DNA of 64,000 nt, from NCBI GenBank assembly GCA_034440455.1, contig JAWXCB010000019.1, positions 62,001 through 126,000 of the forward strand, written 5' to 3'. Source of the DNA: JAWXCB01 sp034440455 (lineage in GTDB: Bacteria; Bacteroidota; Bacteroidia; Chitinophagales; CAIOSU01). The first letter of the stretch is position 1. The number at the start of each line of letters is the position of its first letter. Position numbers and translations under genes: made by a program. The notes under the pieces are model-generated. The model saw only the letters and a list, made by a program, of their open reading frames with translations. It had not been told where the DNA came from and searched no databases. Positions 16,881 to 25,273 of this stretch are shown piece after piece.

Positions 16881-19448
16881 TTACCTCCCTCTCCACCGTT
16901 TCACCAACTTCTCCATCTCCACCGCATGAAACACCACGCTTGACACTGCGAGGCAAAGCAGCAACTCAAACAGCGTTAAAGGCTGCGTGGAAAATATTTC
17001 ATGAAATACCGGAACGTAAATCAGTGCGAGTTGCAGGGCGAACGTCAGCAACACCGCTCCGATTAAAGGCTTGTTGGAAAAAATTCCCTGCCTGAATAAA
17101 TAAGCATGTTCGCTGCGGATTGCCAGCGCATGCCCCATTTGGCTGAAACAGAGCACAGTGAACACCATCGTCTGCCACTTCGAGTTCTCTACATGAATTG
17201 CCCATGCTTGCAAACCAAGGCACACTGCGCCCATCAGCAATCCTACCCACAGAATGTGCCAGCCCAAACCATGCGCGAAGATACTTTCGCCTGTTTGGCG
17301 GGGTGGACGCTGCATTACGTTTTTCTCCGCTTGTTCATTTGCAAGCGCAAGCCCGGGCAAGCCATCCGTTACAAGATTTATCCATAAGATATGTATCGGC
17401 AGCAGCGGAATCGGCAAGCCCACGAGCGGTGCAAGAAAAATGGTCCAAATTTCACCGCTGTTGCTCGTCATTGTGTATTTAATGAACTTGCGGATGTTCT
17501 CAAAAATTCTGCGCCCTTCCTTCACCGCTTTCACAATCGTTGCGAAGTTGTCATCGAGCAAAATCATGTGCGCAGCTTCCTTTGAAACATCAGTGCCGGT
17601 GATGCCCATCGCTATTCCTATGTTAGCACTTTTCAGCGCGGGCGCATCATTCACACCATCGCCCGTCATCGCGACAAACTGCTGTTTCTTTTGCAGCGTT
17701 TTTACGATTTGCAATTTCTGGTCGGGCGATACACGCGCATAAACTCTGATGCGCAGAATTTCATCTTCCAAATCTTCCTGCGACATTTTGCTCAACTCAA
17801 TGCCGGTAACAATTTTGTCGGAAGGATGGCGCAGGATGCCGATTTCTTTAGCGATGGCTTTTGCAGTCAGCGGATGATCGCCTGTAATCATCACGGGGAT
17901 TATGCCCGCAGTGATACATTCAGCCACTGCTTGTTTTGCCTCTTCGCGTGGCGGGTCAATCATTCCAGCCAAGCCGCAGAACTGCTGTTTGCATTCTAAA
18001 AATTCATGCGTTGAATCTTCAGGAAGCTGCTGAATGATTTTATAGGAATACGCAAGCACGCGCTGCCCTTCGCTTGCCAGTTGCTCTGCATCTGCGCTTG
18101 CTTCAGGCACATTTTTATTTTCGCAAATACCCAGCACGGATTCAAGCGCGCCTTTTGTGATGACTATAAATTCATTTTTAAACCGATGAACTGTTGTCAT
18201 CATTTTACGGTCGGCATCAAAAGGCAACTCATACACGCGTTCAAATTCCTTTTCCCATGTTTTGCTGAAATCCGTTTGCTGCGTTGCGTATTCAACCAAC
18301 GCAACTTCAGTTGAGTCACCGATTAGTTTTCCATTTTCATTTTGCCTTGTATCCTGATTGGCGCTCATGCAAAGCAAGAGAAACTGCTGCGGGGTGAATG
18401 CGTCAGGTTGTTGCTGTTGCGCGTTGACCCAGCTATTTTTTACGGTCATCTTGTTTTGCGTGAGCGTGCCGGTTTTGTCGCTGCAGATGTAAGTCACGGA
18501 GCCAAGCGTTTCTACCGCAGGAAGTTTTCTGATGAGCGCATTTTTCTTCACCAATACTTTCGCGCCCAACGCAAGCGCGATTGTCACCACGGCAGGCAAC
18601 GCTTCAGGAATGGCGGCAACCGCAACGGAAATTGCGGTGAGCAGCATTTTCACAGGGTCTTCGCCACGCAACACTCCGACAACATACAGCAGGATGCAGA
18701 TGCCAACCACAGCAATAGATAATTTTTTTCCAAAATCAGCAAGACGCTTTTGCAAAGGAGTGGTGCTCTCCCCCTCCTGCAACAACTTCGCGATGGAGCC
18801 GATTTCCGTTTTCATGCCTGTTGCCACCACCACGCCAACGCCCCTGCCGTAAGATGCGAGTGTGCCTTTGTATGCCATGTTCACACGGTCGCCCAGCGAA
18901 GTGTTTTCATCTTTCAGTTTATGCACGGATTTTTCAACGGGATATGATTCGCCCGTGAGTGATGCTTCTTCGATTTTCAAGGCGTGGCTTTCAATCAACC
19001 GAATGTCGGCAGGTAGCATGTCACCCGCTTCGAGCAACACCACATCGCCCGGGACAAGCAGCGCTGCCGGAATCTGAGCGATTTTATTTTCGCGCTTCAC
19101 CTTCGCAAACGAAGCAGCCATTTTTTTCAGCGCCTCCATCGCCTTCTCCGCGCGGTATTCCTGAATGAAACCTGCAACTGCATTTAACACAACGATGACC
19201 ATGATTACCGCAGAATCTTTCAGGCCCCCAATGATTCCGGAAATAACCGCAGCAGCAAGCAGAATCAAAATCATTACGTCCTTGAACTGATAGAGGAAAA
19301 TCATCCAGGGAGATTTTTTCTTTTTCTCCTGTAGCAAATTTTGTCCGTGCTTTTGCAGCAGTTCTTCCGCCTCAATATTGTTCAGCCCGCTCAGTCTGCT
19401 GCCGAGCAACTCAAGGGTTTCTTCACTATTGAGGAGATGCCAATTCAT
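16881..19448 (-). CDS. P-type calcium-transporting ATPase (type IIA/B)
   Basis: ATP-driven cation export across the inner membrane, 855 residues. The order is: N-terminal cation-ATPase domain (1-60); helices M1-M2 (about 50-90); actuator domain with SLTGESYPV; PEALP in M4 (AAIPEALPAVVTIALAL), the Ca2+-site motif; phosphorylation loop ICSDKTGTLTQNKM with the aspartate near 322; N-domain KGA and MITGDHPLTAKAIAKEIG; hinge TGDGVNDAPALK; then C-terminal helices including LPIHILWINLVTDGLPGLAL, whose N-x-x-T-D supplies further ion ligands. Closest to SERCA/PMR1-like bacterial Ca2+ pumps; Na+/K+-ATPase-like function is less likely. First in the direction of reading after the MscS genes. Confidence 0.94.
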   Translation of the reverse strand: MNWHLLNSEETLELLGSRLSGLNNIEAEELLQKHGQNLLQEKKKKSPWMIFLYQFKDVMILILLAAAVISGIIGGLKDSAVIMVIVVLNAVAGFIQEYRAEKAMEALKKMAASFAKVKRENKIAQIPAALLVPGDVVLLEAGDMLPADIRLIESHALKIEEASLTGESYPVEKSVHKLKDENTSLGDRVNMAYKGTLASYGRGVGVVVATGMKTEIGSIAKLLQEGESTTPLQKRLADFGKKLSIAVVGICILLYVVGVLRGEDPVKMLLTAISVAVAAIPEALPAVVTIALALGAKVLVKKNALIRKLPAVETLGSVTYICSDKTGTLTQNKMTVKNSWVNAQQQQPDAFTPQQFLLLCMSANQDTRQNENGKLIGDSTEVALVEYATQQTDFSKTWEKEFERVYELPFDADRKMMTTVHRFKNEFIVITKGALESVLGICENKNVPEASADAEQLASEGQRVLAYSYKIIQQLPEDSTHEFLECKQQFCGLAGMIDPPREEAKQAVAECITAGIIPVMITGDHPLTAKAIAKEIGILRHPSDKIVTGIELSKMSQEDLEDEILRIRVYARVSPDQKLQIVKTLQKKQQFVAMTGDGVNDAPALKSANIGIAMGITGTDVSKEAAHMILLDDNFATIVKAVKEGRRIFENIRKFIKYTMTSNSGEIWTIFLAPLVGLPIPLLPIHILWINLVTDGLPGLALANEQAEKNVMQRPPRQTGESIFAHGLGWHILWVGLLMGAVCLGLQAWAIHVENSKWQTMVFTVLCFSQMGHALAIRSEHAYLFRQGIFSNKPLIGAVLLTFALQLALIYVPVFHEIFSTQPLTLFELLLCLAVSSVVFHAVEMEKLVKRWRGR

Positions 19449-19492
19449 GTGATACTAAAATACGAAAAAACGGTTTTATGCAATGACCCGCG

Positions 19493-20389
19493 CTACCGCA
19501 CACGTACTTCAATCGCAGGCGCTTCGACCAAATGGAAAGTAGCGGAAGCGAATTTCACTTTTCCACCAGAGGCTTCAATGTCTTTTTAAATTTTGTGGAA
19601 TAAACTATTTTTTGTGCTTCGCCTTTTTTTGAAATCAATGGTGTAGCGCAGTATGAATTTTACCCAGTTCTCAGTAGTAATTATAGTGACCATTGGCTCG
19701 GTGGAAGCATCTTCAATCATGTATTTGTTCACCCTATTTTTCCAGCTATCATGAGCCGGTTCGGTTAAGGAACCAACTGTTTCTTTCGCTGCGTTGCGCA
19801 ATATTTGTTCCGCCATCATGGAATCGCTTCCATACTGCACCGGAATTTTTATTTCATCCCACAGAAAAGGAAAATCTGCTGAGTAGTTAAACACGGGTTC
19901 TTTGAAAACAAAACTATTGGCAACGTGCACGCTTCTGCCGTTGTACAAATCCGCATCCACCCATTGTCCCATTTCCATCAAAGTGGTTCTTAATACGCCA
20001 ATGTCAATCACATCGCCTTTTATTCCACCCAGTTGAATCCTGTCGCCCGTGCGGTAAAATCCGCCAAACATAATGGCAAGCCAGCCGGCAATACTTGCGA
20101 TTACTTCCTGCAATGCAAATGCGATACCCGAGCCTGCAACGCCCAGCGCAACAGTAAGCCCGCCTAATTTATCGCTATAAATAACCGGAATAAACATGAT
20201 AGTGAAAAAATAGCCGATGAAGTTGACAAACTTTTTTGCACGATAGCGATTATCCGAATCTTTTACTCTTTGCGTAACTCCCTGTTAAATCAATTTGATA
20301 ATGCCCCAGATAATTACAACGCCAATAAAAACAGCAACTATTTTTCCGACAGTGGGATTGAAAAGAAATTTTGTTATCTGCTCTTCCAT
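19493..20389 (-). pseudogene. MscS-family channel gene interrupted by two in-frame TAA codons
   Basis: The minus-strand frame from the ATG at 20389 to a TAG at 19493-19495 is exactly 298 codons plus stop and reads as one small MscS-type protein, apart from TAA at 20285-20287 (codon 35) and TAA at 19586-19588. Part 1 gives MEEQITKFLFNPTVGKI and a helix ending WGIIKLI. Part 2 (from 20197 if an ATG is needed) carries the pore helix and beta domain: GVAGSGIAFALQEVIASIAGW, FYRTGDRIQLGGIKGDVIDIG and LYNGRSVHVANSFVFKEPVFNYS. Part 3 after the second stop reads DIEASGGKVKFASATFHLVEAP, the usual MscS C-terminal strand region. The 203-codon middle part may still be made but lacks the N-terminal helices. 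I favour a decayed gene; two sequencing errors are the alternative. Confidence 0.78.
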
Positions 20390-20392
20390 TGA

Positions 20393-22279
20393 CTAAGTTT
20401 TTTTATCGGTGTTTTTAATTCTGAAAGCAGGAGTTTGATAATCTTTCGACAGGTAATCAGCCGGAATGGTGGTTTGATTGCCGTCACGCGCTGCGCGGTA
20501 GTGAGGAGACATAATCTCTACTCCTGCTTCATTGAACGCATCCTGAATATTGGAGTGCAGTTCAGAATAAATAGTTGCAGAATTTTCGGCTTTCTCCGTG
20601 AAAGCATTGATTTGATAGCTTACATAAAAATCATCAAGACTGGTTTGCAACACAAAAGGCTTTGGCTCTTGTTTGATATCCTGTGTTTTCAGCGCTGCGT
20701 TGATAAGCAGTTCATGCACTTTTTTCCAGGGAGCATCATAGCCGATGGTAACGGTGGTATTTAAAATCAATCCGAGCGTTTTTGCGGAGGTGCTGTAATT
20801 CACCGTGTGCCCGGAAAGAATCGCGGAATTCGGGATGGTAACGTCTTCATTTTTAATCGTGCGAATGCGCGTTACCAGCATTGTTTTATCCATTACATCT
20901 CCGGTAGTTTCTCCGATTTTAACGCGGTCACCGACTTTAAATGCGCGCATGTAAGTAATCACCAATCCGGCAATGATATTGCTGATAGCGGATTGCGAAC
21001 CCAATGAAATCACCAACCCGAAAAAAACCGACACCCCACGAAAAATGGTCGAATCACTGCCCGGCAAATAAGGGAAAATGACGATGAAGGCAAAGGCAGA
21101 AATAATGATGCGCACCAAACTAAATGTGGGCATCGCCCAGTCAGGATAGAACCCTTCAATATGCAATTTTCCCGACTCAATTTCTCCGGTGAGAAATTTG
21201 AGGAAACGGATAACGCGGTTGGTTACAAAGCCTATCACGAGTATCGTTATCAGTTCAGGAATGTAGCCGATGAATCCCCAGAAAATGCTTTTTAAAGGAT
21301 TCACGATATACCCGATAAGCATTTTTGCCACGCCTTCCGTTGACGGGAAAATGCTGAAGATGATAGGTAATGACAAGTACACTAAAAACAAAATAAGCAA
21401 CGCCTTTAGCGCATTGAGCAGCCACATTCCAAATTGTAATTCCCGTTCAGCGGATAAGAATTCATAATTTTTGATTTTGATTCCGTAAATATGCTGATGA
21501 CTTTTCCTTGTAATCCATTTAATGAATCGGTTGAAGCCCTTATTCAGATAAATTATGATTAGCACCAGAATGAGAATGACCAGCAAAATCATCCCGATGC
21601 GGAACAAGGTTTTTCCAAGACTGGTATCTTTGTAATAATCGCTGACGCTTTGCTTGATAATTAGTGTGTATTCATCCGCCACTTGCTGCTTGGGCATATC
21701 CAGCCAAAAAGCATCTCTGTCGGTAATGCTCATCACAATCATCTGGTCATGCATGATGTCATAACTTTCTTCACCGGGAAACACCATTAATCTCGTCTCT
21801 ACAAAAGCGTGCCTGTCTGCTAATACTTCCAGTTTTCGCTGAATATTCTGAGCGCGCTCCGTTGGGGAGAAAGGTCCAAGTTTGGAATAGATATAAAACA
21901 GCGTGTCACGGAAAAGCATGACGGGGATGCCCTCTGTGTTTGCCCGCAGTGAATCAACTTGCTCTTTAATTCGCTTATTCCGTTCTGCCTGTGCGAGTTT
22001 CAGAAGATCAAGCTGCTTCTGAAGTGCTTCTTTTTTTCGCGCATCGCTTGCCTTCAGTTCTTCAATCTGCATGCGCAATTGAACCTGTTGTAGTGAATCA
22101 ACAAGGTGAGTGGAATCGGCCTGCTGCAATAAAGCCGTTCCTTTTTCCTGCGTGGCAGTGAGCGCAGCATCGCGTTTAGTTTTTTCGAGGCTATCGGCTT
22201 TAGTTTGTGCCAATGCAGAAACCGATATATTAAAGCAAGCCAGCAGTGCCAGTATTTTTATTCCAATCAGGTATTTCAT
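20393..22279 (-). CDS. Large MscS-family mechanosensitive channel with signal peptide
   Basis: A 628-residue inner-membrane channel. Residues 1-24 form a signal peptide (NISVSALAQ). A charged, probably coiled-coil periplasmic region follows (about 27-115: KADSLEKTKRDAAL, QVQLRMQIEELKASDARKKE), then a small periplasmic domain. Several membrane helices begin at about 225 (IGMILLVILILVLIIIYLN). The MscS core near 390-560 includes FFGLVISLGSQSAISNIIAGLVITYMRAFKVGDRVKIGETTGDVMD and TIPNSAILSGHTVNYS. The C-terminal domain carries ELHSNIQDAFNEAGVEIMSPHY, the conserved MscS end. It lies three bases upstream (in the reading direction) of the broken small MscS gene and is probably co-transcribed with it. 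Confidence 0.92.
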   Translation of the reverse strand: MKYLIGIKILALLACFNISVSALAQTKADSLEKTKRDAALTATQEKGTALLQQADSTHLVDSLQQVQLRMQIEELKASDARKKEALQKQLDLLKLAQAERNKRIKEQVDSLRANTEGIPVMLFRDTLFYIYSKLGPFSPTERAQNIQRKLEVLADRHAFVETRLMVFPGEESYDIMHDQMIVMSITDRDAFWLDMPKQQVADEYTLIIKQSVSDYYKDTSLGKTLFRIGMILLVILILVLIIIYLNKGFNRFIKWITRKSHQHIYGIKIKNYEFLSAERELQFGMWLLNALKALLILFLVYLSLPIIFSIFPSTEGVAKMLIGYIVNPLKSIFWGFIGYIPELITILVIGFVTNRVIRFLKFLTGEIESGKLHIEGFYPDWAMPTFSLVRIIISAFAFIVIFPYLPGSDSTIFRGVSVFFGLVISLGSQSAISNIIAGLVITYMRAFKVGDRVKIGETTGDVMDKTMLVTRIRTIKNEDVTIPNSAILSGHTVNYSTSAKTLGLILNTTVTIGYDAPWKKVHELLINAALKTQDIKQEPKPFVLQTSLDDFYVSYQINAFTEKAENSATIYSELHSNIQDAFNEAGVEIMSPHYRAARDGNQTTIPADYLSKDYQTPAFRIKNTDKKT

Positions 22280-22342
22280 TTATTATCTTTTATTTGAAAG
22301 TAAATCAGAATCAATTATCATCGGTAAATACTTCATTTCCCT

Positions 22343-23152
22343 TCATGTTTCCACCTGCAATTTTTCTCCGCAGGTTTTGCAATAATTCGCTCCCACTTCA
22401 TGACCTGTGTCGTTGCATCGCTGGCATTTACTTCGGCTAATTGTTTTTCCTGCCTTCGCCATTTCTACCGTGACAATTCCCGTAGGGACAGCAATAATGC
22501 TATAACCGAGGATCATGATAATTGAAGCGAGCATTTTGCCAAGGGCGGTAGATGGCGCAATGTCACCATAACCAACGGTTGTAATTGTGACGATACCCCA
22601 ATAAATGCTTTCGGGGATACTTGTGAACCCGTTTTCCTCGCCTTCAATCATATACATTAATGTACCAAGAATTAACACGAGCGTCAGCACTACTGAAAAG
22701 AACAAAACGATTTTTCGCAAACTCGTAAGCATTGCGCGCACGAGCACATCACCTTCGGCAAGAAAGTGCGATAATTTAAAAATGCGGAAAATGCGCAGCA
22801 ACCGCAGCACCCTGATTACAAGAAGGAATTGCCCGCCACTTATTAGGAGAGAGATATAAGTGGGAACGATGGCAAGCAAATCAATGATACCCAAAAAGCT
22901 GAAGATGTACTGCTTAGGTTTCGGATGGCTATATATCCGGGCAATATACTCAAGGGTGAAAAATCCCGTGAATATCCACTCGATAACATGCAACTCTGTT
23001 ACAAAGCGTGTTCGGATACCCTGTACGCTTTCAAGCATCACCACCAGAATGCTGAGGACAATCATCCACAACAAAACCACATCAAACAGTTTTCCGGCAG
23101 GAGTGTCTGTTCCGAAAATGACGCTATTGATACGGATCTTAAATGGATTCAT
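22343..23152 (-). CDS. Voltage-gated potassium channel with C-terminal zinc ribbon
   Basis: A six-helix Kv-type channel of 269 residues. S1 is near 24-41, S2 near 57-72 (with E68) and S3 near 84-104. The voltage-sensing S4 is LVIRVLRLLRIFRIFK (111-126), with arginines every third residue. S5, a pore loop with the filter TTVGYGD (191-197) and S6 follow. An unusual tail, C243-x2-C246 and C258-x2-C261 with H251 between, looks like a small zinc-ribbon knuckle on the cytoplasmic side. The channel would let K+ equilibrate in response to membrane voltage; the tail may sense metal or redox state, which is inference. It is flanked by exchangers and MscS genes in the same orientation. Confidence 0.93.
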   Translation of the reverse strand: MNPFKIRINSVIFGTDTPAGKLFDVVLLWMIVLSILVVMLESVQGIRTRFVTELHVIEWIFTGFFTLEYIARIYSHPKPKQYIFSFLGIIDLLAIVPTYISLLISGGQFLLVIRVLRLLRIFRIFKLSHFLAEGDVLVRAMLTSLRKIVLFFSVVLTLVLILGTLMYMIEGEENGFTSIPESIYWGIVTITTVGYGDIAPSTALGKMLASIIMILGYSIIAVPTGIVTVEMAKAGKTISRSKCQRCNDTGHEVGANYCKTCGEKLQVET

Positions 23153-23200
23153 TGCCAGCCTAAATTACTCTACGCAATTGCTTTTTTGAAATCGGATTCA

Positions 23201-24190
23201 TCAGCTCGTTAAAAAAAGATAAGCCATCAAGGCAATATAAATCAGAAGGATGATGAATGAATCTAATCCGAAAAGCCAGACTTTTTTTTGCGGCTTCACC
23301 ATGATGCCTAACCCGACAACGGCAGTCATCACAATCACCGCCAATGCAGACACCAGGTGTGAAGAAGAAATATTTGCAAACAACGCGCCTTCCATATAGA
23401 AAGCATCATCTAACGCAAGAATGAAAATATTGAAGATGTTACTACCAAGCAGGTTGCCCATCACCATATCAAATGAACCCAGACGCAGCGATGCAAATGA
23501 AACGACCAATTCGGGCAGCGAAGTGGCTGCTGCTAAAAATAATGTTCCAAAAAAGGAAGTGGTCAATCCATAGCTGCTGGCAATGCGCGCTCCGAAATGC
23601 GGGAGAAACAACGCAGCCGCAATCACCACGAGCGCATTAGCGCCATAGATCAACAGTGAGCGTTTTAACTCAGCGGCTTTATTTTCAATCGTTGAAGTTT
23701 GTGTTTCCTTAGTTTGGGATTGTTCATACTTAAAGATTCCAAACATCGCAGCGAGGTAAACGATTACAATGATGATTGAAAATGAACTGATCCATCCCAA
23801 CACCGGAGTTTCGGGAGCCAAAACAATTGCAAGCGCACTGACTGTAATTAATATCATCCCAAAAAATCCGGCTACGACATGTCCGGTTTTCACCATCGAA
23901 GTGATTGGTTTTTTAAGACGCGCATCAATCAGAGACAGGATTAAAATATTAAATACGCAGCTTCCGAAAATATCACCGGCAGCAAGGTCGGGCTCTTTCA
24001 CGATGGCTACTGAACTGATGCCGGCAATAAGTTCGGGCAGGGAAGTGACCGAAGCCATCAGCACCAAACCAATCCACGCTTTGCCCAAGCCCGTGAGTTC
24101 AGCGATGCGGTCGCCATGATAGGAAAGGCGAATGCCGCTGAAGATGACTAACGCTGCGCAACCTGCAAAGCCGATAATATCAGTGGTCAT
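23201..24190 (-). CDS. Calcium/sodium (CaCA-family) cation exchanger
   Basis: A ten-helix cation antiporter of 329 residues made of two inverted halves. Alpha-1 repeat: LMASVTSLPELIAGISS with GDIFGSCVFNILIL. Alpha-2 repeat: LFLAAATSLPELVVSFAS with GNLLGSNIFNIFILALDD. Each repeat carries the acidic ion-binding glutamate after TSLP. A loop of about 25 polar residues (KYEQSQTKETQTSTI) joins the halves. Related to YrbG/NCX-type exchangers; Ca2+ with Na+ or H+ is the likely pair. The neighbouring Ca2+ ATPase gene in the same orientation supports a calcium-homeostasis role. Confidence 0.92.
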   Translation of the reverse strand: MTTDIIGFAGCAALVIFSGIRLSYHGDRIAELTGLGKAWIGLVLMASVTSLPELIAGISSVAIVKEPDLAAGDIFGSCVFNILILSLIDARLKKPITSMVKTGHVVAGFFGMILITVSALAIVLAPETPVLGWISSFSIIIVIVYLAAMFGIFKYEQSQTKETQTSTIENKAAELKRSLLIYGANALVVIAAALFLPHFGARIASSYGLTTSFFGTLFLAAATSLPELVVSFASLRLGSFDMVMGNLLGSNIFNIFILALDDAFYMEGALFANISSSHLVSALAVIVMTAVVGLGIMVKPQKKVWLFGLDSFIILLIYIALMAYLFLTS

Positions 24191-24231
24191 GCTTAATAAG
24201 GAACATTTGATGAATTACCGAACAGCAACAG

Positions 24232-25152
24232 CTAAACATTTTTGATAAAATCCAGAAATTTAAACGACTTGTCTTTTTGCTTCACTACCAGCAGCGGGAT
24301 ATTTTTATCGAGCTTAATCAGTTTTTCCGCTACGCTGCCGAGCAGCATTGCCGTGATATTGGTTCTGCCTTTTGCGCCTACCAGAATTAAGTCGGCATTG
24401 TTTTGTTCTGCCGCTCTTGTTATCATCTCGGCTACCGATTTCTTTTCTTCCAACTCAAAGAGTGCAGTGATGCGCTCATGTGGAATGTTCAGTTCGCTGA
24501 TGAAATTGGCGCACTTGCTTTTGGCATTTTCAAGCATAATAGCGGCAAATTCTTCTTCTGTTTTGCCCGTTTTGTAAAAGCCCAAAGGAAGATTGTAAGT
24601 GTGATAGCAAAATAAGCCTGCGTCTTTATGTTGTTGTGCGAGCCGCCATCCTTCCTCCAGCGCGAGTTTTGCATTTTCAGAAAAATCAATTGCCGTGAAA
24701 AACTTTTCCAACTTCGCCTGCGCGCTGTTCGGCACAAAAAGTACCGAGCAGGTTCCTTTCCTCGCCATTTGCTGCGCCAGCATTCCGCTGCCTTCACTTT
24801 CCGTTTTTTTGCCGACAACCGCCAAATCCACATTCTTGATATGCGTCCAGCGCAGCATCTCCGGCAGTGGCGAGCCTTCTACCACATCATACTCAATATC
24901 AAAATTTTCAAAGCCCGGAAAATTTGCCTGCACTAACTGCATCATCTCCTCCCTCAGCTTCTCATCCTGTGGACGGTTCAACTCCGGAAATTTTTCGCGG
25001 ATGCCTTCCGGCACATCAAGATCGCGCTGAATATTGACAAAATAAATTTTTTCGGGGCGGATGATGCCGCACAGAAAAGAAAGGTAACGAATAACCGTTT
25101 CATCAATATTGCTGAAATCAATAGCAGCCAGTATGCGCTTGAAACTGTACAT
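24232..25152 (-). CDS. Tandem-domain universal stress protein (UspA family)
   Basis: A cytoplasmic stress protein of 306 residues with two Usp domains (about 1-145 and 150-290). The second has the ATP-binding signature G-x2-G-x9-G-S in VGAKGRTNITAMLLGSVAEK. The first has VVGKKTESEGSGMLAQQMAR, where the motif is degraded, so probably only the second domain binds nucleotide. It is co-oriented with the transport genes. A good promoter candidate lies directly upstream. Its role among transporters is presumably in adaptation to energy or ion stress; its partner is unknown. Confidence 0.92.
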   Translation of the reverse strand: MYSFKRILAAIDFSNIDETVIRYLSFLCGIIRPEKIYFVNIQRDLDVPEGIREKFPELNRPQDEKLREEMMQLVQANFPGFENFDIEYDVVEGSPLPEMLRWTHIKNVDLAVVGKKTESEGSGMLAQQMARKGTCSVLFVPNSAQAKLEKFFTAIDFSENAKLALEEGWRLAQQHKDAGLFCYHTYNLPLGFYKTGKTEEEFAAIMLENAKSKCANFISELNIPHERITALFELEEKKSVAEMITRAAEQNNADLILVGAKGRTNITAMLLGSVAEKLIKLDKNIPLLVVKQKDKSFKFLDFIKNV

Positions 25153-25174
25153 CTTTTATATTTTTACTCGAATT

Positions 25175-25203
25175 CAAAGATACTGAATCCCTGTTTTGCT
25201 AAA
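25175..25203 (-). promoter_or_regulatory. Bacteroidota-type promoter candidate for the UspA gene
   Basis: On the minus strand TATCTTTG (25182-25175) matches the -7 consensus TAnnTTTG exactly, and TTTA at 25203-25200 stands 17 bases upstream, close to the TTTG -33 element (normal spacing about 19). The start codon lies about 22 bases beyond the -7 box, giving a short leader. Confidence 0.45.
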
Positions 25204-25250
25204 TCATCCTATTGCTCTTTGGGGATAAAAAACCATCTTCATGCTTATAA

Positions 25251-25258
25251 TATTTTTG
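25251..25258 (+). promoter_or_regulatory. Possible -7 box for the DAACS symporter gene
   Basis: TATTTTTG matches TAnnTTTG exactly and lies 15 bases before the TTG start. No TTTG is found at the expected -33 spacing (the nearest is at 25217-25220), so only half of the promoter is supported. Confidence 0.3.
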
Positions 25259-25273
25259 CCATAATAAAACCAA

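Noticed and set aside
19493..20389. Recoding of TAA as a sense codon
   Set aside because: TAA serves as the ordinary stop of clear genes here (ppc, the subtilase, the HTTM gene), so readthrough or a changed code is not supported.
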